NCBI RefSeq assembly: GCF_016725325.1
Contig: NZ_CP068083.1
Span: 434,001 to 498,000, forward strand
Length of the DNA stretch: 64,000 bases
Direction of reading: 5' to 3'
Source: Sphingobacterium spiritivorum
Lineage (GTDB): Bacteria > Bacteroidota > Bacteroidia > Sphingobacteriales > Sphingobacteriaceae
The notes under the pieces were generated by a model. It was not told the DNA's origin. It made no database searches and was given only the letters and a program-made list of their open reading frames with translations. Shown piece after piece: positions 20,377-29,738 of this stretch; within the stretch, counting starts at the first letter, position 1; each line of letters begins with the position of its first letter. The position numbers were made by a program, and so were the translations under genes.

Positions 20377-20423
20377 TACACCGATTCCACAGTATAGCTT
20401 ACGCTGTATTTAGAGTCGGTGTA
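20377..20423 (+). promoter_or_regulatory. Hairpin between rpsG and fusA
   Basis: An 8-bp stem TACACCGA / TCGGTGTA (20377-20384 with 20416-20423) encloses about 31 bases with a weaker inner pairing. It is not followed by a T run, so it is more likely a processing or attenuation structure than a full terminator. Confidence 0.4.
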
Positions 20424-20479
20424 CTTATTTAAAAGCAAAACAAAAAGTTCATAGCGAACTAAGCGCATACAAAACTTAT

Positions 20480-22603
20480 ATGGCAAGAGACTTAAAATTC
20501 ACTAGAAATATCGGTATCGCTGCTCACATCGATGCTGGTAAAACTACAACTACAGAGCGTATTCTTTACTACTCTGGAGTTAACCACAAAATTGGAGAGG
20601 TACACGAAGGTGCATCTACGATGGACTGGATGGAGCAAGAGGCTGAGCGTGGTATCACGATCACTTCTGCTGCTACAACAGTATTCTGGAACTACCGCGA
20701 CCAAAAATATCAGGTAAACGTTATCGATACACCAGGACACGTGGATTTCACGGTTGAAGTAAACCGTTCTTTACGTGTATTGGATGGATTAGTATTCTTA
20801 TTTTCTGCAGTTGATGGTGTTGAGCCTCAGTCTGAGACAAACTGGAGATTAGCAGATAACTACAAAGTGCCTCGTATCGGATTCGTTAACAAAATGGACC
20901 GTTCCGGAGCTGACTTCCTGAAAGTTGTAAAACAAGTTAAGCAAATGTTAGGTTCTGACGCTGTAGCGTTACAATTGCCTATCGGAGCAGAAGATACGTT
21001 CACAGGTGTAGTTGACTTAATCAACAACCGTGGTATCGTATGGAATGAGCATGACAAAGGTATGACCTTTACAGAAGTGCCTATTCCTGATGATATGGTT
21101 GAAGAAGTAGCAGAATACCGTGAAAAATTACTGGAAGCAGTAGCAGGATATGACGAGTCATTAATGGAGAAATTCTTTGATGATCCTAATTCACTGACTG
21201 AGCGTGAAATCTTAGATGCTTTACGTAAAGCTGTATTAGATAACGCTATCGTTCCTATGGTATGTGGTTCATCTTTCAAAAACAAAGGTGTTCAGACTAT
21301 GCTGGATCTGGTAATGGAATTATTGCCTTCTCCTCTTGATGTAGAGGCTGTAAAAGGTACTAATCCGGATACTGGTGAAGAAATTGAGCGTAAACCATCT
21401 GTAAACGAGCCATTCGCAGCTTTAGGTTTCAAAATTGCGACTGACCCGTTTGTAGGTCGTCTATGTTTTATCCGTGCATACTCAGGTAAGTTAGATGCAG
21501 GTTCTTATGTATTGAACACTCGTTCAGGAAACAAAGAGCGTATCTCCCGTATCTTCCAGATGCACGCAAACAAACAAAACCCTATTCCATTTATTGAGGC
21601 TGGTGATATCGGTGCGGTAGTTGGTTTCAAAGACATCAAAACTGGTGATACGCTTTGTGATGAAAAAGCACCTATCGTATTAGAGTCTATGACTTTCCCT
21701 GAGCCGGTTATCGGTTTGGCGATTGAGCCTAAAACTCAGGCTGACGTTGACAAATTAGGTATTGGTCTTGGTAAACTGGCAGAAGAGGATCCTACATTCG
21801 TAGTAAAATCTGATGAAGAAACTGGTCAGACAGTTATCTCCGGTATGGGTGAGCTTCACTTAGAGATCCTTATCGATCGTCTGAAACGTGAATTCAAAGT
21901 AGAGGTAAACCAAGGTGCACCTCAGGTAGCATACAAAGAGTCTATCAACGGTACTACTGAGCACCGTGAAGTATACAAAAAACAATCAGGTGGTCGTGGT
22001 AAGTTTGCGGATATCAAAGTTGTTATCTCTCCTATTGATGAGGATTATGACACTACAAAATCTGCACTTCAATTCGTAAACGAGATTGTCGGTGGTTCTA
22101 TCCCTAAAGAATACATTCCTTCTGTTCAAAAAGGTTTCGAAAGCTCATTGAACAATGGTGTATTAGCGGGTTATCCATTATCCGGAATGAAAGTTCGTTT
22201 GATCGACGGTTCATTCCACGCAGTCGATTCAGATTCATTATCATTCGAATTGGCAGCACGTATGGCTTACCGTGAAGCATTACCTAAATGTTCTCCTGTA
22301 TTGATGGAGCCTATCATGAAAGTGGAGGTCCTTACACCAGAAGAAAACATGGGTGATGTAATGGGTGACTTGAACCGTCGTCGTGGTCAAATGCAAGGTT
22401 TGGACTCACGTAACGGAGCACAGGTTATCAAAGCATTAGTTCCACTTTCTGAGATGTTTGGTTATGTAACACAGTTACGTACTATCACTTCAGGCCGTGC
22501 GACTTCTACAATGGAATTCGATCACTATTCTGAAGCACCACGTAACGTTGCTGAAGAGGTTATCGCTAAATCAAAAGGTAGAGTTAAAGGATCAGTAGAA
22601 TAA
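20480..22603 (+). CDS. fusA: Elongation factor G
   Basis: The 707-residue translocation GTPase has G1 [14 protein letters not shown]3 DTPGHVDFT and G4 NKMD. All five EF-G domains are present, including domain IV. Length is normal for bacterial EF-G. No second fusA or tufA is in the window; absence of tufA from this operon is typical of Bacteroidota. Confidence 0.99.
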   Translation: MARDLKFTRNIGIAAHIDAGKTTTTERILYYSGVNHKIGEVHEGASTMDWMEQEAERGITITSAATTVFWNYRDQKYQVNVIDTPGHVDFTVEVNRSLRVLDGLVFLFSAVDGVEPQSETNWRLADNYKVPRIGFVNKMDRSGADFLKVVKQVKQMLGSDAVALQLPIGAEDTFTGVVDLINNRGIVWNEHDKGMTFTEVPIPDDMVEEVAEYREKLLEAVAGYDESLMEKFFDDPNSLTEREILDALRKAVLDNAIVPMVCGSSFKNKGVQTMLDLVMELLPSPLDVEAVKGTNPDTGEEIERKPSVNEPFAALGFKIATDPFVGRLCFIRAYSGKLDAGSYVLNTRSGNKERISRIFQMHANKQNPIPFIEAGDIGAVVGFKDIKTGDTLCDEKAPIVLESMTFPEPVIGLAIEPKTQADVDKLGIGLGKLAEEDPTFVVKSDEETGQTVISGMGELHLEILIDRLKREFKVEVNQGAPQVAYKESINGTTEHREVYKKQSGGRGKFADIKVVISPIDEDYDTTKSALQFVNEIVGGSIPKEYIPSVQKGFESSLNNGVLAGYPLSGMKVRLIDGSFHAVDSDSLSFELAARMAYREALPKCSPVLMEPIMKVEVLTPEENMGDVMGDLNRRRGQMQGLDSRNGAQVIKALVPLSEMFGYVTQLRTITSGRATSTMEFDHYSEAPRNVAEEVIAKSKGRVKGSVE

Positions 22604-22622
22604 TCCTTACTAAAAATAAACC

Positions 22623-22656
22623 GACCTCCTATTGCTAATCGCTCTAATAGGAGGTC
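22623..22656 (+). promoter_or_regulatory. Strong hairpin between fusA and rpsJ
   Basis: An 11-bp perfect stem (22623-22633 with 22646-22656) with a 12-base loop is followed by ATTTTAAA. It resembles a terminator with a short T tract inside the operon, so it may set the level of rpsJ relative to fusA. Confidence 0.5.
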
Positions 22657-22674
22657 ATTTTAAACAAATATAAA

Positions 22675-22980
22675 ATGAGCCAAAGAATCAGAATCAAATT
22701 GAAATCTTACGATTACAATTTAGTTGACAAATCAGCTGAGAAAATCGTAAAAACTGTAAAACCTACAGGTGCAGTTGTTAGTGGACCTATTCCATTGCCT
22801 ACTGAGAAAAAAATCTATACGGTATTACGTTCACCACACGTTAACAAAAAAGCACGTGAGCAATTCCAATTGTGTGCTTACAAAAGATTGTTAGATATCT
22901 ATTCATCTAACTCTAAAACTGTTGACGCTCTGATGAAACTTGAATTACCTTCAGGTGTTGAAGTAGAAATCAAAGTGTGA
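22675..22980 (+). CDS. rpsJ: 30S ribosomal protein S10
   Basis: This 101-residue S10 (also the antitermination factor NusE) shows the usual start [16 protein letters not shown] and the block [23 protein letters not shown]. It is the last gene here: a strong terminator and an oppositely oriented gene follow. In many Bacteroidota rpsJ runs on into rplC and the rest of the S10 operon, so the ending is noteworthy. Confidence 0.98.
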   Translation: MSQRIRIKLKSYDYNLVDKSAEKIVKTVKPTGAVVSGPIPLPTEKKIYTVLRSPHVNKKAREQFQLCAYKRLLDIYSSNSKTVDALMKLELPSGVEVEIKV

Positions 22981-23006
22981 TAGATTTCAGTCACTGAAAA
23001 AACAAG

Positions 23007-23040
23007 AAAGGCTTCTAATTTTTGATTAGAAGCCTTTTTT
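23007..23040 (+). terminator. Intrinsic terminator after rpsJ
   Basis: A 12-bp stem (23008-23019 with 23025-23036) with a 5-base loop and a T run. It lies 28 bases after the rpsJ stop and just before the end of a convergent gene, which it may also serve. Confidence 0.9.
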
Positions 23041-23065
23041 ATTGATGTCTGTATAACAAAAAGTA

Positions 23066-23671
23066 CTAAAACTGATAGCCTATTCCTACAGAGATTACAC
23101 GGTTTTTCAGCGATGCATCATCTGAATCCTTTGCAAGATTTGTTAAACCAAAACTATATCCTCCATTTAGCATAAATCCGTTAGCCAGTTTATAGCCTGC
23201 AAGAAAATTAGCTCCTGCATCAAATCTGTTGAAGCCATCATCATCAAAACCAATATTTACGGAGAGTTTATCTACTTTCCCTTTGCTTCTAAGCCCTATG
23301 CCTGCATAGGGACCAGCTCCAAGGAATACTTTACCCGGACCTGCTGGAATATAATACACAAAATTTAAAGGCACTTCCAGATACATCACATTAATGCTAC
23401 CGGTCTGCCTTGTTCCGTAAGACTGAGTTGTCTTACCTCCTTTACCCTGCAAAGATAATCCGGGTTGAAAACTGAAAACAGGTGATATGGGAGCATCTAC
23501 ATATCCCATTACATAAAAATTAGTCGAAGCATCAGAAGTAGCTGATATATCGCCAGCAGAAACACGTAATTTAGAAAAGTTAAGCCCAGCCTTAATGCCA
23601 TAACTGGTCTGTGCCTGTAGGCCTGCTGAAAGTAGAATTGCAGCAGCAACCGTTAATAATGATTTTTTCAT
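23066..23671 (-). CDS. Outer-membrane beta-barrel protein (porin family)
   Basis: The 201-residue protein has a cleavable signal ending GLQAQ and alternating beta-strand sequence ending in Phe (GIGYQF), as expected for an 8-stranded OmpA-like barrel of the PF13568 type. It is a clear paralogue of the protein at 26582-27178 (shared GIKAGLN, FQPGLSLQGKGGKT, YLEVPLNFVYYIPAG, FLGAGPY). The role of such barrels is generally unknown. Transcribed leftwards toward the rpsJ terminator. Confidence 0.88.
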   Translation of the reverse strand: MKKSLLTVAAAILLSAGLQAQTSYGIKAGLNFSKLRVSAGDISATSDASTNFYVMGYVDAPISPVFSFQPGLSLQGKGGKTTQSYGTRQTGSINVMYLEVPLNFVYYIPAGPGKVFLGAGPYAGIGLRSKGKVDKLSVNIGFDDDGFNRFDAGANFLAGYKLANGFMLNGGYSFGLTNLAKDSDDASLKNRVISVGIGYQF

Positions 23672-23860
23672 TGAATGGTTTATGGTAAATAAACCTCAAA
23701 TATATATTTTAAACAGCAATTAGTGATCTACTATTAAAAAAAACAGTAGATAATAACTTTACTCAATAAGAGAATCAAAATTTACATATACTTCAATACT
23801 CCATAAAAAATCAGTAAAGAAGATATCTTCGTGCATTATGATAAGATGTGCTATATTGAT

Positions 23861-24496
23861 TTAAAATTTATACGTCAACCCAAATTGAGCTGTATTGAAA
23901 AAATTATCAAATACATTTATATTGGTATTAAACTCTGTATATGCCTTTGCTCCTTCTGTATCTTGTTTGACTGTAGCAAAAGAAGCGACATTTGAAAACA
24001 CAAAACCAGCGGCAATATGCTGTGTCAAAAAGTAGTTGGCACCAATTCCGGCATCAACAGTAAAACGATTCGCCTTAGGCTCTTTAGTCGTATTAGAATT
24101 GAATATTCTTTCTGTACTGATACTGCCATAACTACCTGTTAATTCTGCGTATGTCTTGAAACGTGTGCCGATTTCCAGAAAGTAATATCGTCCAAATACA
24201 GCAGCACTGAAAACATTTATTTTTGCTTCAGCTTTACCTAGTGATAATTGTATAACCTCTTTTTTGTTACTGAAACCTAACCCTGCACCTACTGCGATTT
24301 TATCGGTTACAAAGTATCCGAATTTTGGATTGAACAGAAGGTTAGACTTTTTACTGTCTGCGGTTTTATCATTTTTATTGGAAGATTGAAAAAATCCTTC
24401 CACAATAAAATCGGCCTTTTTGTATCCGAATTCCTGTGCCTGAGCCATAAAAGAAAAACCTGCGATTGCAAGAACCGTAAGTAATAGTTTTTTCAT
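23861..24496 (-). CDS. Outer-membrane beta-barrel protein
   Basis: The 211-residue exported protein has a signal ending FMAQAQ. The mature part shows alternating strand patterns and ends FGLTYKF, with an aromatic C-terminal residue. It closely parallels the next gene upstream (24613-25248): both contain EFGYKKADFIVEGFFQSS-like starts, FNPKFGYFVTDKIAVG and FGRYYFLEIGTRFKTYAEL. The pair is a tandem duplication. Function unknown. Confidence 0.88.
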   Translation of the reverse strand: MKKLLLTVLAIAGFSFMAQAQEFGYKKADFIVEGFFQSSNKNDKTADSKKSNLLFNPKFGYFVTDKIAVGAGLGFSNKKEVIQLSLGKAEAKINVFSAAVFGRYYFLEIGTRFKTYAELTGSYGSISTERIFNSNTTKEPKANRFTVDAGIGANYFLTQHIAAGFVFSNVASFATVKQDTEGAKAYTEFNTNINVFDNFFNTAQFGLTYKF

Positions 24497-24543
24497 ATAG
24501 AATATAATTAATTAATCGCACAATATAACATTTTTCTTCTATA

Positions 24544-24579
24544 ACAAAAAAAGCGTAGATGAAAATTTCATCTACGCTT
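24544..24579 (-). terminator. Terminator between tandem outer-membrane genes
   Basis: A long near-perfect inverted repeat (24551-24564 with 24566-24579) is followed by a T run on the minus strand. It ends the transcript of the gene at 24613-25248. Confidence 0.8.
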
Positions 24580-24612
24580 ATATTAAGCATTCGTACGAGA
24601 CGAATAGTTAAA

Positions 24613-25248
24613 TTAGAATTTGTAAGTCAAACCAAATTTAGCTGTGTTGAAGAAGTTATCAAACACGTTGATATTTGTATTGAAGTTAGTAGTAGATTTA
24701 GCACCATCAACATCAACTTTAGATGAGTTGAATGATACGACGTCAGCAAAAGCAAAACTAACAGCGATACTGTTTGTCAGGAAGTAGTTAGCACCTACAC
24801 CAGCATTGATTCCAAAACCTTTAGTTTTGTCAAATTTATCTGTAGTTGTACCGTTGTTAAATTCACCACCGATCTGGCTGTAACCAGCACCTAATTCAGC
24901 GTAAGTTTTGAAACGTGAACCTACTTCCAGGAAGTAGTAACGACCGAAAGCACCAATACCGAAAACATTGTTCTTAGTGTAGCTTTCTACATCGTTTGTA
25001 GTTTTTGTAGATTTAGTGTTACCAACACCTAACTCAAGACCTACAGCGATTTTATCTGTTACGAAGTAACCGAATTTTGGGTTGAAATTGAAGTTAGAAA
25101 CTTTCTCTTCTTTTGATTTGTCGTTTTTGTTAGAAGACTGGAAGTAACCTTCAACGATAAAATCAGTTTTTTTGAAACCGAATTCCTGTGCTTGAGAAGC
25201 GAATGTTAAGCCTGCAACTGCAGCGATTGTAAGTAAAATTTTCTTCAT
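24613..25248 (-). CDS. Outer-membrane beta-barrel protein, tandem paralogue
   Basis: The 211-residue exported barrel starts with a signal peptide ending FASQAQ. I place the start at 25248 because this puts the signal at the N-terminus; an upstream in-frame ATG (25308) would add 20 unlikely residues. The mature region has aromatic-rich alternating strands and ends FGLTYKF. It is very similar to the downstream gene (23861-24496). Codon use here favours the pattern of highly expressed genes such as the ribosomal operon, so it may be abundant. Confidence 0.9.
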   Translation of the reverse strand: MKKILLTIAAVAGLTFASQAQEFGFKKTDFIVEGYFQSSNKNDKSKEEKVSNFNFNPKFGYFVTDKIAVGLELGVGNTKSTKTTNDVESYTKNNVFGIGAFGRYYFLEVGSRFKTYAELGAGYSQIGGEFNNGTTTDKFDKTKGFGINAGVGANYFLTNSIAVSFAFADVVSFNSSKVDVDGAKSTTNFNTNINVFDNFFNTAKFGLTYKF

Positions 25249-25407
25249 ATCTGTATGAATTTTTGTTTTATGATGGCGCAAAGGTAGTGCTTCAAAACAC
25301 AAAAACAAAACATTTTACTGTCATTAATTAATCCTGAAAATAAGTATTATATACTACAGAAAAACTAACTGCAATTCGGTTAATCTTATAAACTACTCAT
25401 ACTCAGC

Positions 25408-26469
25408 TTATTTCTCAATCTTTTCTTCGCCTAATAAAAATCCCCATGGCTTTAATTCATCCACCCTGTCCATAACAATTTTTACAATTGCAAGAAGCGG
25501 AATCGCCAGAAACATACCTGAAATACCCCAGATCAGCTCTCCACAGACAATTGCCATCATCGCAAAAAGTGAATTTATTTTCACTTTAGATCCCACGACT
25601 TTCGGTACAATGACATTGCTATCTATCATATGGATAATGCTCATAGCTACAAACACAAACAGCACATGCGAGAAGGTAGATGTGGCGAAGGTAATCAAGG
25701 CTACAATAAACATCGAAGAGAAAATACCTATATACGGTAACACATTAAATACGCCGGTAATAATAGCCAGTAATAAACTGTATTTGACACCAATAATAGC
25801 CAAAGCAATATACACCAGGGTCGTGACAATCAACATCTGCAGCAATAACCCTATCAGGTATCTTTTGACCACATACTGGACTTCAGCAACGATCTCCAAT
25901 ACGATAGGATGATCTTCTTTAGCATTTAGATACAGAAGGAACCGAACAATATGCCCTCTGTAGATAAGAATAAAGAAGGTGTACAAAAATGTGAAAACCA
26001 GAAATATAGCTATAGATGAAAGTGACATCAGTGCAGTACCTAAGATCAATGTTCCGGAATCCACCGATTTAGATGCCGTCTTATTCAGAAGATTCATTTG
26101 TTCATTATACTGAATTCCGAACTGATGATTTACCCAATCCTGCACTACCTCTACTCCGTCAAGAATCTGATGTTTGAATGCTGGCCAGTCTTCCTGCAGC
26201 ATAGACAACTGAGAGGCCAGCAGATACAGCCCTGTTGCCAATCCGCCGAAAAACAAGACGATACATACAATACCTGCAAGCGTGCGCGGAAAACGAAGCT
26301 TCCTTTCCAACAGCGTACTTATTGGTGTCAGCAGCATAGCAAACAGAATGCCCAATATAAGCGGTACAATAATAGTATCTCCTATTTTGGCCAGATATCC
26401 GAGAATAACAATGCTAATAAGGATACAGGCCAATTTTATATAAAAAGGTAAGGATATAAATTTTCGCAT
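25408..26469 (-). CDS. AI-2E family permease
   Basis: The 353-residue membrane protein of the AI-2E transporter (PF01594) family begins MRKFISLPFYIKLACIL. Around seven or eight hydrophobic segments and the family block FNVLPYIGIFSSM are visible. Members have been linked to export of autoinducer-2 or to Na+/H+ exchange, so the substrate is open. I chose the ATG at 26469 because an upstream one at 26529 adds 20 polar residues that would sit inside the hairpin region before the next gene. It separates the two pairs of barrel genes. Confidence 0.9.
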   Translation of the reverse strand: MRKFISLPFYIKLACILISIVILGYLAKIGDTIIVPLILGILFAMLLTPISTLLERKLRFPRTLAGIVCIVLFFGGLATGLYLLASQLSMLQEDWPAFKHQILDGVEVVQDWVNHQFGIQYNEQMNLLNKTASKSVDSGTLILGTALMSLSSIAIFLVFTFLYTFFILIYRGHIVRFLLYLNAKEDHPIVLEIVAEVQYVVKRYLIGLLLQMLIVTTLVYIALAIIGVKYSLLLAIITGVFNVLPYIGIFSSMFIVALITFATSTFSHVLFVFVAMSIIHMIDSNVIVPKVVGSKVKINSLFAMMAIVCGELIWGISGMFLAIPLLAIVKIVMDRVDELKPWGFLLGEEKIEK

Positions 26470-26526
26470 ACGATCAGATTTTTTGGATAACAAACCTAAG
26501 TTAATAATGTTTTTGGGATAATGGCA

Positions 26527-26557
26527 CAAAAAAGAGGTTGTCTGACAGACAACCTCT
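26527..26557 (-). terminator. Terminator of the barrel gene at 26582
   Basis: A 12-bp inverted repeat (26533-26544 with 26546-26557) is followed on the minus strand by six Ts. It lies 25 bases after that gene's stop. Confidence 0.8.
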
Positions 26558-26581
26558 ATATACTATTCGATAACTAACAGC

Positions 26582-27178
26582 TTAGAATTGGAAACCAACT
26601 CCAAATGATAGTACATTATTTTTTACTGAACCATTACTTGCTCCTGAGATATCAGTTAATCCGAAACCATAACCAGCATTGATTAAGAAACCATTTGATA
26701 ATTTGTAGCCTAACATTGTGTTGATACCAAAATCAAATCTTTTAATTCCGTCATCTCCCCACTCTACATCGGTCTTAACGTCACCAGTCTTAGTTTTACC
26801 AGAAATACCGTAACCTACATATGGACCTGCACCTAAAAATACATTACCTGCTCCAGCGGGAATATAGTACACTGCATTAACCGGAACTTCCAGATACATC
26901 AAATCTGTTTTAGATTCAATATTATCTGTGAATTTAGTTTTGCCACCTTTACCTTGTAATGATAGTCCCGGTTGAATAGAGAAACTAGGTGCTACAGGAA
27001 GATCCGCATATCCTGTCAGATAGAAATTAGTGGAAGTACTTGTAGATGCTGAAGCATTACCACTTGAAACTGTCATTTTCGGCAAGTTTAGTCCTGCTTT
27101 AATACCATAACTTACCTGAGCCTGAGCTCCTGCAGCTAAAAGAAATGCTGCTCCTAATGAAAGTAAAATCTTTTTCAT
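26582..27178 (-). CDS. Outer-membrane beta-barrel protein (porin family)
   Basis: The 198-residue exported barrel has a signal ending AGAQAQ. The body matches the protein at 23066-23671 (VSYGIKAGLNLPK, IQPGLSLQGKGGKT, MYLEVPVNAVYYIPAGAGNVFLGAGPY) and it ends in Phe (FGVGFQF). The family (PF13568) forms small outer-membrane barrels of mostly unknown role. It has its own terminator. Its paralogue lies 3 kb away on the other side of the AI-2E gene. Confidence 0.9.
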   Translation of the reverse strand: MKKILLSLGAAFLLAAGAQAQVSYGIKAGLNLPKMTVSSGNASASTSTSTNFYLTGYADLPVAPSFSIQPGLSLQGKGGKTKFTDNIESKTDLMYLEVPVNAVYYIPAGAGNVFLGAGPYVGYGISGKTKTGDVKTDVEWGDDGIKRFDFGINTMLGYKLSNGFLINAGYGFGLTDISGASNGSVKNNVLSFGVGFQF

Positions 27179-27427
27179 AACAATTTTCTTTAATTTTTTA
27201 ATGTCCCTTTATAGACAGTAGTCATACAGCAAGTTTGAGACCAAAAAGAAAACCAAATAAAACAATTGACATAATTACCTGAAAACAAGTACATTCAAAT
27301 AATGTTAAATTTTCTGACCTTAAGCTCCGGCTCTTTATAAGCCCTTTTTAAATCTGCTATATTCTGCTCTGTCACACATTTTAAAAATTTGTTTGTCCAA
27401 TCCCTTTTTTATATCAAATAATAATTT

Positions 27428-27435
27428 TAATTTTG
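27428..27435 (+). promoter_or_regulatory. -7 box for tRNA-Cys
   Basis: TAATTTTG matches TAnnTTTG exactly and lies 31 bases before the tRNA. A TTTG at 27392-27395 is too far upstream (32 bases) to be the standard -33. Confidence 0.45.
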
Positions 27436-27466
27436 CATTCCCTTCAGGGGGATAAGTAATTAATAT

Positions 27467-27537
27467 GGTCGGATGGCCGAGTGGCTAGGCAGAGGTCTGC
27501 AAAACCTCCCACAGCGGTTCGAATCCGCTTCCGACCT
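27467..27537 (+). tRNA. tRNA-Cys (GCA)
   Basis: A 71-base cloverleaf: acceptor stem GGTCGGA / TCCGACC, anticodon stem GAGGT / ACCTC around loop CTGCAAA (anticodon GCA), and T arm AGCGG-TTCGAAT-CCGCT. The discriminator base is T, as required for cysteine tRNA. CCA is not encoded. A 59-codon gene follows 31 bases later, probably on the same transcript. Confidence 0.97.
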
Positions 27538-27568
27538 CGTTTTATTGACAGAAAAAAGATTTAACAAA

Positions 27569-27748
27569 ATGGGAGTTACACGTTTAAAAAGAAAAGATAG
27601 AAGAAACAAAACTGTATCACGTGTTGAAGTACAGTTCTTGAAATTAGGTCGTAATATCGAATTAGGTTCTAAATCACAGATGCCTAAAGATAGTCAGATC
27701 ACTAAAAACAACGCTATCTTAGATCAGTTAGCTTCAAAAGCGAAATAA
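27569..27748 (+). CDS. Small basic conserved-looking protein (59 aa)
   Basis: The 59-residue, strongly basic protein begins MGVTRLKRKDRRNKTVSRVE. A longer in-frame reading from 27473 lies inside the tRNA and is not real. The 3' end is followed directly by a strong terminator, and codon use is of the highly expressed type (regular, G/T-ending Arg and Val codons). A basic N-terminus with VQFLKLGRNIELGS suggests RNA or ribosome binding, which is inference only. I recognise no named family. Confidence 0.75.
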   Translation: MGVTRLKRKDRRNKTVSRVEVQFLKLGRNIELGSKSQMPKDSQITKNNAILDQLASKAK

Positions 27749-27769
27749 CTAAAGATTTTTTTATTTTTT

Positions 27770-27807
27770 CCTTTAAAGTTGCTTATCGCAACTTTAAAGG
27801 TTTTTTT
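27770..27807. terminator. Bidirectional terminator overlapping the cutC 3' end
   Basis: A perfect 13-bp stem (27770-27782 with 27788-27800) and a 5-base loop, with T runs on both strands. The downstream arm lies inside the last codons of convergent cutC. Confidence 0.9.
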
Positions 27808-28547
27808 AAGATGTCTGCCATTAGGTGGACTTTTTTCATAGAAGACAATACCGTCCCCTCGTCCATTCCAATTACTTTATCATTCTTATAGAGCATACCA
27901 CTTGCCTTATCTTCTTTGGCAGAACTATGTGCGGAAACAGCCTTTGTATAAGACAGCAATCCGGCTATATTTTCTTCATTAACTCCGCCACCCGGCATAA
28001 TCTCTATTCGTCCTTCAGCCTTATCAATCAATTCACGTAACAACTCCTTACCATCCCATGCTGTATTAGCTTGTCCAGAGGTCAGAATGCGGTCACAGCC
28101 GAGCGAAATAATATCTTCCAGACTGCTATAGGGATCTCTGCACTTGTCAAATGCGCGGTGAAACACCACTTTTAAGGGTCGCGCAACATCTATTATCTGT
28201 TGCATACGTGACATGTCTACATTTCCATCCTTGTCCAGAATACCCACAACTACTCCATCACATTTAACCTCTTTGCAATACTTCACATCCGCTAATATTT
28301 CATTAAATTCATCATCTGAATACAGAAAATCCCCGCCCCGGGGCCGGATTAGCACATGAATGCCTATGGAAAGTCTTTCACGTGTGATTCGGATCTGTCC
28401 GTAAGACGGCGTGGTTCCGCCATTTTCAAGATTCTGGCATAATTCAACCCGGCTTGCACCACCTTCTTCCGCTGCAACAGCAGAGGTAATTGAATTGGCA
28501 CAGATCTCTAATCTATACCCGTTCAGATCTTTTTCTTTTCCAATCAT
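27783..28547 (-). CDS. cutC: CutC family protein
   Basis: The 254-residue TIM-barrel protein of the CutC family shows LEICANSITSAVAAEEGGASRVELC, IHVLIRPRGGDFLYS and FHRAFDKC. The last ~10 residues (ILKKPLKLR) are encoded within the shared terminator stem. The family was named for copper homeostasis in E. coli, but a direct role in copper is disputed, so I give only the family. It is transcribed divergently from the exported protein at 28611. Confidence 0.93.
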   Translation of the reverse strand: MIGKEKDLNGYRLEICANSITSAVAAEEGGASRVELCQNLENGGTTPSYGQIRITRERLSIGIHVLIRPRGGDFLYSDDEFNEILADVKYCKEVKCDGVVVGILDKDGNVDMSRMQQIIDVARPLKVVFHRAFDKCRDPYSSLEDIISLGCDRILTSGQANTAWDGKELLRELIDKAEGRIEIMPGGGVNEENIAGLLSYTKAVSAHSSAKEDKASGMLYKNDKVIGMDEGTVLSSMKKVHLMADILKKPLKLR

Positions 28548-28610
28548 ACTTTTTTTTGCGTGAAAATACCAAAATTGATTAGCTTTAAAAAGATTGAAAA
28601 ATTTATTACT

Positions 28611-29336
28611 ATGAAATTCAAACTATTTTTGTCCCTCTTTATGTGCGCAGCCATGAGTATTTCATTTGCGCAGCATAAAAAATTTAAATTCATAGATGAG
28701 CTCTGTGAATACGAAGGAACGTATGACAGCAAAAAGTATACAGAGCAACAACTCAAAGATACGTACAACCTTTATTATGGAGAAAGCTGGTTACTTTCTG
28801 CTGCTGATTACAGACATCGAAGCAAACCAACCGAGCAGGTATTAACCGAACTAAAAAATGAATATCAAACTAAAAAAGCCAAACTAAAAGGTTTTCAGCT
28901 TGTCAAAAATCCTGTATTCACATCCTTCCGGGATTCTCTGATTTTGTCTCTGGATCAGGAATATCTAGCCAAATCAGCTTTGGTAAAAGCGTTGAAAGAC
29001 CCCAAAGCTTTGTTGGAATATAAGGCGCCAGACACCTGTGCCATCAACTATACCAAACCTCTGGTAGAAGGAGGCGAAGCCTTGCTGAAAGCTTATGAAG
29101 TATTGACAAAGTATCAGATGAAAAATAACGGCAATCCTCAGCGCCTGTACGACAAATATCTTAGTAACATTCAAAGCAGCCAAAAGTATGAAGCCGCGTT
29201 TAATGAAGTTATTATTTATGGCTGGTGGAATTGTGTCAATCATTTTATTCCTCGTCCTACATATGACGCCAGATTTAGCGAAAACTATCACAAATTGTTC
29301 ATCAAAGTCGATACACTAGACTGTGACGAACCTTAA
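28611..29336 (+). CDS. Hypothetical exported protein
   Basis: The 241-residue protein has a signal peptide (MKFKLFLSLFMCAAMSISFAQ). The start at 28611 is chosen over an in-frame ATG at 28560, which would put 17 extra residues before the signal and sit only 12 bases from divergent cutC. The mature protein is Lys/Tyr-rich and helical in appearance, with an odd cysteine in CEYEG near its start and one near its end (LDCDEP). I recognise no domain. It is followed after 9 bases by the VOC gene, so the two are likely cotranscribed. Confidence 0.75.
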   Translation: MKFKLFLSLFMCAAMSISFAQHKKFKFIDELCEYEGTYDSKKYTEQQLKDTYNLYYGESWLLSAADYRHRSKPTEQVLTELKNEYQTKKAKLKGFQLVKNPVFTSFRDSLILSLDQEYLAKSALVKALKDPKALLEYKAPDTCAINYTKPLVEGGEALLKAYEVLTKYQMKNNGNPQRLYDKYLSNIQSSQKYEAAFNEVIIYGWWNCVNHFIPRPTYDARFSENYHKLFIKVDTLDCDEP

Positions 29337-29345
29337 TCTGAATAT

Positions 29346-29738
29346 ATGCATCTGTCACTGCTGAGAATACATCATGTCGCTGTAATATGCAGCGATTATC
29401 CGGTATCCAAAAAATTTTATACGGAAATACTGGGTCTGCATATTATTCAGGAAACATACCGAAAAGAACGGGATTCCTACAAATTGGATCTGGCTATTGG
29501 TACGGATTACATCCTGGAACTTTTCTCCTTTCCTACTCCTCCGTCTCGTCTATCCCATCCGGAGGCCTGCGGATTGCGTCATCTGTCTTTTTTAGTACAG
29601 AATATTAAGGAAGAGGTTGCCAAACTAGATAAGGCCGGCATACCTCATGAACAGATCAGGACTGACGAGCTGACAAACAAAGAGTTTGTGTTTTTTGCCG
29701 ATCCGGATGGTTTGCCCATCGAATTGTACCAACTATAG
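29346..29738 (+). CDS. VOC-family protein, YaeR-like
   Basis: The 130-residue protein has the two beta-alpha-beta-beta-beta modules of the glyoxalase/vicinal-oxygen-chelate superfamily. It starts LSLLRIHHVAVICSDYPVSKKFY and ends FADPDGLPIELYQL. Candidate metal ligands are the His in IHHVAVI, Glu in LELFSFP, His in LRHLSFLVQ and Glu in IELYQL. It resembles E. coli YaeR (GloA2 group). The substrate is not known. Confidence 0.9.
   Translation: MHLSLLRIHHVAVICSDYPVSKKFYTEILGLHIIQETYRKERDSYKLDLAIGTDYILELFSFPTPPSRLSHPEACGLRHLSFLVQNIKEEVAKLDKAGIPHEQIRTDELTNKEFVFFADPDGLPIELYQL

Noticed and set aside
27473..27568. N-terminal extension of the small basic protein
   Set aside because: It would be translated from within tRNA-Cys; the ATG at 27569 is a better start.
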